DNA from: Funneliformis mosseae
Taxonomy: Eukaryota; Glomeromycota; Glomeromycetes; Glomerales; Glomeraceae
Assembly (NCBI GenBank): GCA_910592005.1
Contig: CAJVPP010000903.1
Span: forward strand, 1-24,822
Direction: 5' to 3'
DNA: 24,822 nt
Positions within the stretch are counted from its first letter, which is position 1. Every line of letters begins with the position of its first letter. The position numbers and the translations under genes are program-made. Below the pieces are notes generated by a model. The model ran no database searches, had not been told where the DNA came from, and saw nothing but the letters and a program-made list of their open reading frames with translations. Below are positions 10,927-23,089 of the stretch, one piece after another.

Positions 10927-12120
10927 AACTGAATTCTTTTAAGCCTTAAGAATAATTTGTTAAATACAAAACTTGTAAAATCGTGGCTTTTTTACTGGGA
11001 TCATATGACAAGATTATAAAACGCGTTAAGAATTTTTTACTTGTAGGATTTTTATTATAGAAATTTAGTAAAAAGTTGTCTTTTTGCAACTACATACTGT
11101 ACCTTCTATCAAAAAGATATATTGTATATATTAATTAGATAAAAGGGATGTTTTAGAAAATGTGAATTTTGATTGATTGGCTGAATAAGCCACTTATGTT
11201 GACTTATTTTCAGCCTCCCACATAAATTGAGATTTTATTTTGAACGTGACATTTTTTAACTTTAATTGTAAAATAAAAGAACTTTCATAGATATGATGAA
11301 TTATAGAATTTAATTTAAATCAAGTATAAAATTTATTATATTCAACTTAATGTAACAAAACAATAATAATAATAAAAAAAAAAGGAATGCATTCTAATAA
11401 AAACTATTGGATATTCCTTTTTGTAAACTATCTTCTATTGCTAATGGATTTTTTAAATATAAGAACTTTTTTTTTTAATTCCACATGGCCGAATTGACCC
11501 CGTGGGCAAGGAGATTAAACTATCAAATGTCCACCTTGCCCAAGGGGACAATTCGACCTTGATAAACCACAAAAAGAATTTTGGACTCCGAGATTTACTT
11601 TTGGAATCTCACTTATGGAAGCGTGCGTTATTGGTGGAGTAAATCATGTTGAGGTTTTTGTTTAGATGTGTTCTAATCTTAATTAATCTCCACAATTTTT
11701 AATGTGTACTTAACAACAATAAATTTAAGGATTTTCTATAAAAAGTTTCAATCCAGCAAGTATTTTCTCAAGAAAAAGTATTGTTTTGTCCCTCGAGATC
11801 ATTAATTTAATAAGTGAAGGTGATTAAAGTTTTAGGTTACATATTATTTTAGTTTAAAGAGTAAGATTTTATTTAAATTTATTTTTTTAAGTGATTGGGT
11901 GATTTTGGAAAATAAGAATTTCATTTTTTAAACGTGAAGAGGACGGTGATTCGGGAAGAAATTTTTTTTTTTTTTTTTAAAAAAAAAATATACCGTGTAT
12001 TGAAGTGGACATTTGACTGACATTTTATATAAATGTAAGAACTGATCATCTATGTGCGATTTGTTTATCATTACCAATTTTATATAAAACTATCCATCCA
12101 AAATGACAAAGTAATTAATT
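10927..12120. other. divergent intergenic region
   Basis: This lies between the divergently transcribed MATH-BTB (minus) and NAT9-like (plus) genes, so it should carry both promoters. It holds a small hairpin (GGCTGAATAAG at 11179-11189 against CTTATTTTCAGCC at 11203-11215), a stronger 25-bp inverted repeat (11487-11558) and a T17A10 tract (11962-11988). No coding frame of note was seen. Confidence 0.5.
11487..11558. repeat. 25-bp imperfect inverted repeat, 22-nt loop
   Basis: Arm 11487-11511 (starts GGCCGAATTG, ends GGGCAAGG) pairs with the reverse complement of 11534-11558 at 22 of 25 positions by hand count. The arms are GC-rich (contain CCCC and GGGCAAGG) within a very AT-rich background. 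It could be a miniature element, a folded RNA or a bound site. It starts no frame and is not a simple terminator. Confidence 0.75.
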
Positions 12121-13150
<1,030 letters not shown>

Positions 13151-13465
13151 AGAAATGTTTTTAAAATAAATATTGATCCATTGCGGTATAGCTCACGTGC
13201 GCATGTGTTTCTATTTTCGTATATCATCAATGTTAATTAGTGTGGTAAATGTTTTTAATCACGGGACATTTTTCCATCCAATCAGAACATAACTGATGAA
13301 AGTTATCATGAAGATCCAAAAAAAAATTTTTATTTCAGATTCCAGACCTTCAATTAATTAATAAAAGTGAGTTAAATAACAAAAGAAGAAATTATGCAAT
13401 CCAAATTAATATATATGGTTTGATTTCTAATAAACTCGTTATGTTGCTTTTAGTTGATTCAGAAG

Positions 13466-15768
13466 ATGGCAAACGAACTAAGTGAATTCGCTATCAAGCC
13501 TCAAAAACATACCCCGAACTTAAACACGTCGGAATGGCCTTTACTCTTAAAAGTAAGGGTTTGGTACTTTTTAGATTTGATTTTTACTTTAATATCAACG
13601 AGCATTAATTTACTAATTTTCTATATTAAAGAACTATGATAAACTTCACGTTCGTACGGGTCATTACACACCTGTTACTCAGGGATGCTCACCTCTTAAA
13701 CGTGAATTAAATGATTATATAAGGTTCGTGTTCGCTTATCGAAAAAGTTCCTCTTTATTTCCAAAAATTTTACTTGGATTAAATTCGTTAAATAAATTCA
13801 TTAGATATGGAATCATCAATCTCGATAAACCTGCCAATCCCTCATCACACGAGGTGGTAGCGTGGGTACGACGTATCCTCGAAGTTGAAAAGACAGGGCA
13901 CAGTGGTACATTGGATCCTAAAGTAACGGGTTGTTTGATAGTTTGTGTAGATCGGGCGACTCGTTTAGTTAAATCACAACAAAGTGCAGGTATATCTCGC
14001 TCATTATTTTGATTTACAAAAAACATTTTTATTCGAGATGAATAAATAGATCTTTCTATTTTTAATAGGAAAGGAATACGTGTGCGTTGTTCGATTTCAT
14101 GAGGCTCTTGAATCTGCCAAGAAGTTTGTACAAGGCTTAGAGACTCTCACTGGAGCTCTATTCCAACGACCTCCTTTGATTTCTGCTGTAAAACGTCAAT
14201 TACGTATTCGTACCATTCATGAAACGAATTTGATAGAATACGATGAAAATCGTCACTTGGGTGTGTTTTGGGTAAGCTGTGAAGCTGGAACTTATATCAG
14301 AACGCTTTGCGTACATTTGGGTTTGATCCTTGGTGTCGGTGCTCATATGGCAGAACTTCGACGCGTTCGTTCCGGTGCAATGTCTGAGAATGTGAGTGAT
14401 CGAAGAATTTGTGTCGCAATATTAATGATTATTATGTGAAATGATCAAAGTTTTTTTATTTTTTTTTTGTTTTTAAAAAAATTTATAGGATGATATTGTA
14501 ACAATGCATGACGTTTTGGATGCCAAGTGGGTTCACAAGAATACGAAAGACGGTAATATATAAGTTATATTGTAAATGATATTAATTCCATAATTGTAAA
14601 TATTCCTGCCAATTTGTTATTTCAATTAGAAACATATCTTCGAAGGGTTATTCGTCCTCTTGAATCTCTCTTGATCACCTATAAGAGAATTGTTGTTAAA
14701 GATAGCGCGGTCAATGCTATTTGTTACGGCGCTAAACTTATGATACCAGGTCTGCTTAGGTATGAGGATGGTATTGAGCTTCACGAAGAGATTGTTCTTA
14801 TGACCACAAAAGGTGAAGCCGTCGCTCTCGGTATAGCATTGATGACAACTGCGGTTATGAGTTCTGTGGATCATGGTACGAATCTTTAATCGCGTATGCC
14901 TTCATTCTAATTATGATTAACAAACATTGCTAAATATGTTTATAGGAGTTGTCGCAAAAATTAAGAGAGTAATAATGGAACGAGATACGTATCCAAGAGC
15001 ATGGGGGTTAGGACCCAAGGTCAATAATATTACAGCTTTTGCTGCTTAGGTTTCTTATTTTCTTATTAAAAATAAAATTAATTTAACTTCTGTTTTAATA
15101 GGCCATGGAAAAAAAGAAGCTCATTTTCGAAGGAAAATTAGATAAATATGGTCGCGTAAATGATAGTACCCCTGAATCTTGGAAGACTTCATTTGTAGAC
15201 CTCAGTGCAGTTGGTACCAGGAACGATGAAGCACCAGCGAATTTAATTTCTACTACGCCGTCTACATCTGCAGGAGTTTCAACCCCTGCTACTGAGCCAG
15301 TAGAAGGTGGAACAAGTACAGCCGTGAAGGTACGTTAAAGACTTTTTTTAAAAAAAAAAATTGAATTATTAACGTTGTTTTTTGTTATGAATACAGAGGA
15401 AAGCTGAAGAAGAATCAGATGTTCCTGAAACAGAAGGAGGATCCAAATCATCGAAGAAAGAAAAGAAAGCAAAGAAGGTTAAGATTAAGGAGACAAAGGT
15501 AATTATGTTCCGTTTTTATTTTGTTGTTTATTTATTGAAATATTTATTTTATATGATTTTATTATATTCGCAACGACAGAGAAAATCAGATGAAGATAGT
15601 GATATTGAAGAAAAGACAGAAAAGATTTCAAAAAAGAAATCTAAGAAAGAAAAGAAGTCTGACGTATCTGAACGTGAAGTTGACGAAGAAGAAGAAAAGA
15701 AAGAAAAGAAGAAGTCAAAAGTGAAAAAAGAAAAGAAGGACAAAAAAAGCAAATCAAAAACCTCATAA
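13466..15768 (+). CDS. CBF5: dyskerin / Cbf5, H/ACA pseudouridine synthase
   Basis: This is the catalytic subunit of H/ACA snoRNPs. It converts uridine to pseudouridine in rRNA and snRNA in the nucleolus, with Nop10, Nhp2 and Gar1. Ten exons keep frame: 13466-13552, 13632-13723, 13805-13989, 14069-14391, 14489-14552, 14630-14875, 14946-15019, 15102-15329, 15397-15498 and 15580-15768 (529 aa). Order: dyskerin-like N-domain ([15 protein letters not shown]); TruB domain with [12 protein letters not shown], catalytic Asp about residue 97; [13 protein letters not shown] and [16 protein letters not shown]; then PUA domain ([18 protein letters not shown] to [18 protein letters not shown], about 265-345). 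The C-terminus (about 430-529) is Lys/Glu-rich with KKEKK-type repeats, usual for fungal Cbf5 and nucleolar retention. An acceptor-like TTTTAG lies just before the ATG (13448-13453), so a 5' UTR intron is possible. Confidence 0.96.
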
Positions 15769-16018
15769 TAAAAATTATTTAATGAAATTATTTATGGTTG
15801 TTAATTAATCGTTGGGCTTCTATTATAAACTAGAATACTTTGTAATATTCGTGTAAATATCTTCAAAAACTTTTTTTTTTTTTTCAATTTCTTAACGAAT
15901 ATGAATTCTGATTGCTGATTGGATAGCAGATCAATTGCCTAAATTAAATAAATAGATGGAATTTTTATAATAAATAAAGTAAAATAAAATAAATTTCAAG
16001 TTTTTTTTATTGACTATA

Positions 16019-18678
16019 ATGTTTGCTGAGCAAGATTCTCGAGGAGACGCTCCCAAGCGTGATTTGAGCAAAACTGTCAAGGCTAGTGCTGAAGACGACG
16101 ATGTATCTCAGCCTGATATAAAGAGAATTCGCGTCGAGCCTTCGGCTACTAACGATCTTTATCTGGACACCGTACGTTAACTTCTACACCTTTATTTTTC
16201 AATTCCTGACCTATTTATTTATTTATTTATTTATAGATAAATCGGCATATGTTGGACTTTGACTTTGAAAAAGTCTGCTCGGTTTCTTTGTCAAACTTAA
16301 ACGTATATGCGTGTTTGGTGTGTGGTAAATATTTCCAAGGTGAATAATATTTATCAAACTTTCTTGTCTCGATACATTAAATTTTCTTCAGTTGTTTGAT
16401 TTATTTTTGTATCATTGTTCTTATTAGGTCGAGGACGTCAATCACACGCGTATTTTCATAGTCTACATGAGAATCACCACGTTTTCATCAATTTACATAC
16501 TCTTAGGGTACGAGTTTATTTAAACGAATTCATAATCTTATAAACAATTACTAAAATTACATGTAATCTTCAATAGGTATACGTTTTACCTGACGGATAC
16601 GAAGTCAATGATTCATCGTTAGATGATATTAAGGTGAGCTTAAATCTATAAAAAATTTAACAGAATAAACAAACCAATAGAGTTGAATTCTTTACATTAA
16701 TTTTATGTATAGTATGTACTCCATCCAATCTTTACGAAAGAACAAGTCGCGAAATTGGATCAAAATATAAGACATTCATATGACTTAAATAACAAAAAAT
16801 ATTTGCCAGGTAACAACTTGGTAAATGATTTGAGAGTTTTATTTTACTTTTATTTTAAATCGTATTTTATATGATTAATTTCATTGATGATATTTGATTT
16901 GTCTGCTATATGCAGGTTTTGTAGGTCTTAACAATGTAAAAGCCAACGATTATGTTAATGTTATAATACAAGCGTTGGCGCACATTCCACCCCTTCGAGA
17001 TTTCTTCATCTTGCAAAATTTTGAATCCAAGTCTCAATTGGGTAATTAATAAGCATATGTTATAAACTTGATAATTTCTTACTAAATTTAACTTTTCTAA
17101 TATTATATTCTTAATCATTCATTACAGTGCAAAGGTTCAGTACTCTAGTTAGAAAAATTTGGAATCCCAGAGCATTTAAAGGCCAAGTCAGCCCACACGA
17201 GTTACTTCAAGAAATTGTTAACGCAAGCGGCAAAAAATTTAAACTTGCTGAACAAAGTGATCCTCTTGAATTTCTTTCCTGGTTTTTGAATACGTTGCAT
17301 AAAGATTTAGGTGGAACGAGAAAACCAAAGTCGAGTACGTATATATAGAATAAATGATTTATTTGCATTAATGTTGATATTTACATTATCAATTTTAGGT
17401 ATTATTTATAAGATATTTCAAGGTGAGGTCAAAGTTGAAGCACAATCGGTTCTTATAAAAGATGATGCTGATGAAGAAGAACGATTGTTGTTCGATCTTG
17501 ACAGAGGTAAAAAAGAAAATTTTATTTAGCTATAGCTTTTAGAACACAGATGACAATCAAATTATGCGGTCATTTTTTTACGCAGGGATATGTAAATCTA
17601 TTTATCATTTATATTCAGTCACTATGAATATGCTGACTATTGCAACAACCTCCATGACGTGCTATCAATCCTTTCATCTCTACCTAGAGATTTTAAGACT
17701 TTACGCGAATGACCTGTATACTTTTGTGAAAGTGGTTTTATATTTGGAGGGAAGCATAGGAACATAAAAGAGGCGGGTGAAATTAAGGTGTAAACAAAAT
17801 CACAATGCCATTTGTCCCTAATTTTGTCAAAGTGTCCGCATAATTTGATCTCTCTCGATATATGATAATGTACGTATTATTTTGATTTTTAAATAATAGA
17901 AATTTCGGTCAATATATCACCTTTTCTATTTTTAACATTGGATTTGCCTGCACCTCCCCTGTTCAAGGATGGGGTTGAAAAGAACATTATCCCTCAGGTA
18001 AATTCATGACAAGTTTAACATTTTTTTATCTTTCAAAATATAATAAATAATACATCCTCTTATCTAGATTGCTTTGACAACGATACTTGCTAAATATGAT
18101 GGTCGTACTTCTCAAGAATCGGTTGGAACCTTGAAAAGGTTTCAACTGACTCGTCTACCAAATTATATCGTTTTTCATATCAAACGCTTTACTAAAAATA
18201 ATTGGTCTGCAGAGAAAAATCCAACAATTGTTAACTTTCCAATCAAAAATATTGACATGAGAGATTGTAAGATATTGATTTTTCGAATTTTAATATAATT
18301 AAAAAAATATATATATATATATAACTTATCAACGTTTATTTCTATTAATAAAACTTAATATAGACCTTGAGAATCCGGATGATGAAATGCTTGATACTCA
18401 CTATGATTTAATCGCGAATATTTGCCATGAAGGTAGACCAGGCAAGGGTAATGGTATTTATAAAGTTCATGTTCAGCATCGTGGCAAAGATCAATGGTAT
18501 CAAATTCAAGATTTAATTGTTGAGGAAATCAATGCACAAATGATTTTTTTATCCGAAAGCTATATTCAGGTAATCTTTCTCAAAAAACTTTAATCGATTC
18601 AACTTTATTGTTCATGATTGATAATATCATTATTTCATATTTTAGATATGGGAAAGAAAAGAGCATGACTTGTGTTAA
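16019..18678 (+). CDS. SAD1: USP39/Sad1, inactive ubiquitin-protease homologue of the tri-snRNP
   Basis: USP39/Sad1 supports U4/U6.U5 tri-snRNP assembly and spliceosome activation and is not an active protease. Twelve exons join in frame: 16019-16171, 16237-16339, 16428-16507, 16577-16633, 16713-16809, 16916-17041, 17128-17334, 17399-17506, 17900-17997, 18068-18266, 18364-18569 and 18646-18678 (488 aa). A polar N-terminus (1-50) precedes a ZnF-UBP domain (about 52-150; YACLVCGKYFQG, then H92/H96). The USP fold begins at GLNNVKANDYVNVIIQAL, where Asp175 replaces the catalytic Cys. The His box also lost its His (NGIYKVHVQHRG in place of GHY). Both losses are as in human USP39 and yeast Sad1, so they are ancestral, not damage. 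Other landmarks are FKGQVSPHELLQ, LKRFQLTRLPNYIVFHIKRF and NPTIVNFPI. The intron at 17507-17899 is unusually long because of an inserted element. Confidence 0.95.
17556..17849. mobile_element. 294-bp TIR-bounded insertion (MITE-like) in USP39 intron 8
   Basis: Terminal inverted repeats of 17 bases, ATCAAATTATGCGGTCA at 17556-17572 and its reverse complement at 17833-17849, match at 16 of 17 positions. They bound a segment inside the 393-nt intron 17507-17899; the gene's other introns are about 60-100 nt. Removing the segment would leave about 99 nt, the normal size. The interior is less AT-rich than the introns around it. It has a 67-codon open frame (17564-17767) that resembles nothing I know and has no recognisable transposase. 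No clear target-site duplication was seen, so the superfamily is open. It is likely a non-autonomous DNA transposon copy that is spliced out harmlessly. Confidence 0.7.
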
Positions 18679-18834
18679 AACAATTGTATTATTAATTATT
18701 AATATAAATTTTATGAAAGATATAACAATAAAAATAAAAGATCATTAAAAATAAAAAATAAATTTTTGGAAAATGTTCAAGTTTAACCCAATTAGGCTAA
18801 GTATTATCACATGACCAACCAGCCTATCACATTA

Positions 18835-18866
18835 ATTGGCGTATTAGGGGATTTTCTTTATAAAAG
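18835..18866 (+). promoter_or_regulatory. TATA box and inverted CCAAT before Snf12 gene
   Basis: TATAAAAG at 18859-18866 lies about 35-42 bases before the Snf12 start codon. An inverted CCAAT (ATTGG, 18835-18839) lies just upstream. The whole intergenic gap to the USP39 stop is only 221 bases, so this is the likely core promoter. The short distance implies a very short 5' UTR. Confidence 0.5.
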
Positions 18867-18899
18867 CCGGTCTCCCTTTTTTTTAATAACAAAACAAAA

Positions 18900-21491
18900 A
18901 TGAATCCACAAAGAATTCAACGTGCTGTCGCACCTTCAGGCTACTCAAACCCTCTTGTTCTTCCGCAAGGAATACAAGGAATACAAGGAATACCACCTCA
19001 ATATCAGTATCGCCCAGCTCCATACCAGTCTTATGGACAATCTCAGGTTAGTTACACGACAAGCTAATACATACTCCTCGCGTCAATTCTATAGATTCTT
19101 AGTTATTAGCAGAAACTCAACGGACAGCTCAGCTTTCCCATTTTTGGCTTGCACCAGGAATATGTTTAGAATATGTGTAACATACTTCTGCGTGCATATC
19201 AATATAAAGTTATAACGTTTCTAATTTATTTATTAGTATATTCAACCACAAAGGCCAACAATGGCAAATACAAACCAACCTCGCCCGATTCTTGCTTCAC
19301 AGCACGCTGGTCCTTCAACATTAGCGATAGCACCAGTACCAACAGTAATAAGAAAACGCATTAATCCCGACCCTCCTTTGAATATTGGTTCACAACAGTC
19401 AAAGTAAGTTTATTTTACTGAAAAAAGAAATCTTGAAAACTTGATCTTTGTATATTCTTTCTTTTAAAAAAAAAAATATATCATTTTAAATAGGAAAAAG
19501 AGGGCGGTTGAACGAAATATTCCCGAGAAGGTGAGAATTTTTCATAATGATAAACTTTATATTAATTCGAAATATTTATTTATTTTTATTTATTGGATTA
19601 GCTAAATGCTATTGTACCCGAGTCTCGTTTTTATACAGAACTTCAAGAATTTGAAAGGAGACTGGACACGACAATTACGAGGAAACGTCTTGAAATACAG
19701 GAAACCATTAATAAACCAATGAGGGTAATCCTTATAATATTTATACTTTTTTATTTATACATTTTTTTCTGTATTGAGATTTAATCGGAGAACTCCATTA
19801 ACTTTTTTTTTGTAAATTCTGCATTAGGTTAAACGCACACTACGAGTTTTTATCTCCAATACCGCAATAAATCAAAATCCCGTACAGAGGGAAACCGATG
19901 AAAATGAACTTGAATATTGTGACGCAAATACACCGGCTTGGATACTCAGAATCGAAGGAAGGTTGCTTGACGTAAATATAAAAAATTTTTTTATTTGGTT
20001 TTCTTTTTATTTCTTTTAAATTGCTAATTACTTATTACGATTATAAATATATAAATAAATATATATATATATTATAAAAATATTTATAAACAGCTTCCAA
20101 ATGCAACCAAGTCTACTAAATCGCCACCTAGAAAATTTTCCACTTTTTTTAAATCTATCATCGTTGAGTTGAATAGAGATCCTGAAATGTACCCAGATGG
20201 AAATATAATTGAGGCAAGGAACCTTTTTTCATCATTTTAAGTAATTATTAATAGATTACAAATTTTTAATTTATATTTATGTATCACAGTGGAATAAGGC
20301 TTCTTCTAATCCTGATGGATTTGATGGATTTGAGATTAAACGAAAGGGAGACACGAATCTTAAATGTAAAATATACTTCAATTTGGAGCATATACCACAA
20401 AAATATAAGTTGTCTGAGGAATTGGCGGACTTGCTAGACATACATGAAGGAACGAAACCTGGAATTATTATGGCATTATGGCAATATATTAAGGTTATTA
20501 TAAAATATTAAGGTTCGAATTTATGAGGCGGATATTTAGTAAAAAAAAAAAAAATGAAAAAAAAAAATGATTTATAATTTATAATTGTAGATTAATAATT
20601 TACAAGACAATGAAGATAAGAGGTTAATTAACAATGATGCGCGTTTAGAATCTGTATGTCCAAAAAATTTTTTCTTCAAAATTCACGTTATATTTGTTTA
20701 TATATTCAAATTATATTGACACGATTCTTATTCTAGCTTTTCAATTGTCCGCGGATGATTTTCCCGCAAATGCCGGAATTGCTTAATAAACATTTGCAAC
20801 CTCTTGATCCTATAGTCATAGAATATACAATTCGGTATGAATTTCGAATTAATCTTTTTTTTTTTTTTTTCCTTCCTCAATGTTGAATTGTTTCTGCCTA
20901 AATTTTTTTTTAGAGTAGACAAAGATTTTCACCAATCAAGATATGCTTACGATATTGAAGTTGAATTTGACGACCCTAATAAAACGAGACTTTCTTCTAT
21001 CTTTTCAAACGTTGCGAACCAAAGGGAAATACAAACCTTTGATGACAAGGTTCGCTTCTAAACATAATTTATTTAATTTTAATTAAAATTCTGACCCGCC
21101 TTTTTTGATAATATATTTAGATTGTTCAATGTGTACAAAGTATAAACAATTCGAAAACCAAACGCGACTTTTTATTAAATTTCGCGAAATCCCCCGTTGA
21201 ATTTATTAATAAATGGGTGGAAAGTCAAAGTCGAGATTTAGAAGTAATTAAATTTATTTATTGCGACTCTATTAATTTTATAAGTACGTGAGATCTAACA
21301 TTTATGTTTACATGTAGTTAATATTAGGTGAACATTCAGTCAATCTTGAAGATCAGAGAAGATCCAATTTTTACAAGCAAAATTGGGTCAGCGAGGCCGT
21401 CTTCCATTATTCTAACGCGTTGACTCAAAAAAAAATGCACGAATTATTAGGGTCAAGTAATGGCGGTATTAAAAATGATCCGAAAAAATAA
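18900..21491 (+). CDS. SNF12: SWI/SNF complex subunit Snf12/SMARCD (SWIB domain)
   Basis: This is an accessory subunit of SWI/SNF-type nucleosome remodellers (yeast Snf12/Rsc6, human SMARCD1-3/BAF60). Twelve exons join in frame: 18900-19046, 19237-19403, 19494-19530, 19602-19724, 19828-19971, 20094-20213, 20290-20493, 20591-20653, 20737-20834, 20914-21049, 21121-21283 and 21328-21491 (521 aa; human SMARCD1 is about 515). A Gln/Pro-rich N-terminus (1-100) has a GIQGIQGI repeat. PESRFYTELQEFERRLDTTI with ITRKRLEIQETINKPMR and LRVFISNTA follow. The SWIB domain is about 265-350 (KLSEELADLLDIHEGTKPGI, then IMALWQYIK and NCPRMIFPQMPELLNKHLQP). The C-terminus has SKTKRDFLLNFAKSP, INKWVESQSRDL and RRSNFYKQNWVSEAVFHY, all matching SMARCD. 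Intron 6 (20214-20289) uses a GC donor. No catalytic activity is expected. Confidence 0.95.
20214..20289 (+). other. GC-AG intron in Snf12 gene
   Basis: The exon ends ATTGAG and the intron begins GCAAGG, with acceptor ATCACAG before TGGAATAAGG. No GT donor in the right phase lies nearby, and this junction restores the conserved run PDGNIIE-WNKASSNPDG (compare SMARCD ...HLVEWHR...). The AG|GCAAGG context is the usual one for the minor GC-AG class. Confidence 0.85.
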
Positions 21492-22022
21492 GCGAGAATC
21501 ATTAATCTTTGTTATATATTTTTTTTTGTAATTTTAATTATATATATAATTAAAAAAAAAAAATAAAATAAAATAAAATGAATAAAATAATAAAAATAAA
21601 TAAATAATAAAACGCAAATATAAATAAACTCTTTATCTTAATATTCTGTATTACAATCTGTGTTCAATAATGGACTTTAAATATTTCCCAATACACTCGA
21701 CAAAATGATTAAACATCACTGCATTAATCATCACTACAATATATCGTTTTATCACAAAAAAGGTGATTTTCAGTTTTTATTTCTTTTTACTTTCCTTTTC
21801 TTGTATTCCCTTTTTTATCATTATATTTCGACTCCCTTTTTCCTCTCTTCTTCTCAATACTTTCTATTTATTTATTTGCTTTTTTTTTTACAAAAGATAT
21901 CCTTTTTATTTTCAAAAAGGTTTATCATTTATATATTGATTTATTTAGTAGCGTTTCGTAATTTGACAGACTGTCATCTCACCCTCACTAAGTTTCAATT
22001 TTAAATACAACTTTTAATTACA
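21492..22022. other. intergenic, simple repeats and pyrimidine tract
   Basis: The first part is a decayed (AAATA)n/(AAAT)n microsatellite (about 21550-21612), likely in the 3' UTR or just after it. The second part (21765-21900) is strongly T/C-rich on the plus strand, as is common upstream of fungal genes. The 99-codon frame at 21705-22004 is this low-complexity tract and is not considered a gene. Confidence 0.55.
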
Positions 22023-22292
22023 ATGTCATTAATTAAAAAGATTAAATCTCAATACGAAATGTGGAAGGTAACGAAGTATACTAGACGAAGATCCGCTATG
22101 ACACCAGATTTCGAACAAAAAGATCCAGATTTTTATAAACAGAATTATGTAAATGGAGTTTATTTAAATTATGCTAGTCCCGAACAACCTATTCCAAAAA
22201 GGAATAGTAGTAACGCTAGTTTCGTAAAAAAGAACCATAATAGTAAAGCTTCAAAAATGATTAGATGTAGCGAAACTTATAATTCATGTTAA
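22023..22292 (+). CDS. small unrecognised protein, 89 aa
   Basis: The frame runs from ATG at 22023 to TAA at 22290-22292, preceded by a pyrimidine-rich stretch. The product is basic and polar with no signal peptide or membrane segment. An N-terminal amphipathic-looking part (MSLIKKIKSQYEMWKVTKYT) is followed by RRRS, then FEQKDPDFYKQNYVNGVYLN and a Ser/Asn/Lys-rich tail. Balanced amino-acid use, unlike the Phe/Ile/Lys/Asn-only frames nearby, suggests real coding. I do not recognise the family. It has the same strand as the sterol desaturase, whose start is 798 bases on. A donor-like GTAAGG follows at about 22312, and an acceptor ATAG lies just before the desaturase start, so it could also sit in the leader of that transcript. 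Real gene likely; function unknown. Confidence 0.55.
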   Translation: MSLIKKIKSQYEMWKVTKYTRRRSAMTPDFEQKDPDFYKQNYVNGVYLNYASPEQPIPKRNSSNASFVKKNHNSKASKMIRCSETYNSC

Positions 22293-23089
22293 TAGGAAAC
22301 AATGTGTTAGGTAAGGATAAATTTTACTTTTATTCTCCAGTGGTTGGATTCTATCTTCATCTATCTATACTAACAATAGACATTCATCTCTTTCTTTTGA
22401 TTAGACGACCATCTTGTACGTCTCATTTTAATGGTCCCTTCTCTTCCTTCTACTAATTCAGTCAATTCATTGAACAAAATTATTTATTTCTCGCATAAAT
22501 TTTTTATAAGATTCATTCATGTGAAATTTTTTTTACGTCATACACATTTTATTTGTTATCAATTTATCAATTTGCATTGTCTTTCCATTTTAATTGTACA
22601 AACAGGTTCTTTTTTTTGTCATCTATTTTCATTTATTGTTTTTAGAATGATTGGTTTTTACAATAACTTTATTTTTTGAACATTTAAAATTAATTTAATT
22701 CTTTTGTGATCTTTAATCAGGGAAAAGGGATGATAGATATTAAATACTTGTATATTATAAGGGATAATTTTGATGAGACAATTTTTTTCCTTTTTTTTTT
22801 TTTTTTTTTGTAAATAAAAAAATCAAATGATTTTTTATTTGATAAACGAATTTTCAAATCTTACGATGTCATCAAAGCTCGGGTTTATTTTTTTAATAAA
22901 AATATTTTTTTTATAAAGGGAAATTATTTGTTTCACTATTTTATCAAAATAAACAAATTCATTTTAGGTTGGATGATCTAAGATAAATTAGATAAATTAC
23001 TTGCATGTGAAATTAGATTCTAACCCTAAAAATTTTTTTTCATTTTTTTCTTTTCAAATTCCTATTCTTTCTTGCATAGAATTGTCAGT
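22293..23089. other. spacer or 5' leader of the sterol desaturase gene
   Basis: No gene was recognised. It holds the T19 run at 22791-22809 and several T-rich tracts. CTTGCATAG ending at 23079, after a pyrimidine-rich run, looks like a splice acceptor ten bases before the desaturase ATG, so a 5' UTR intron is likely. The best-looking donor candidate is GTAAGG near 22312. The 82-codon frame at 22431-22679 is low-complexity and crosses this region; it was not accepted. Confidence 0.45.

Noticed and set aside
15549..15752. Ser/Phe-rich minus-strand frame
   Set aside because: A shadow of the Lys/Glu-rich C-terminus of Cbf5 on the other strand.
17564..17767. 67-codon frame inside the USP39 intron
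   Set aside because: It sits within the TIR-bounded insertion, matches nothing known and is not needed for the USP39 reading frame; too little support to call a gene.
21705..22004. 99-codon frame upstream of the small ORF
   Set aside because: It is the pyrimidine-rich promoter-like tract translated as Phe/Leu/Ser repeats.
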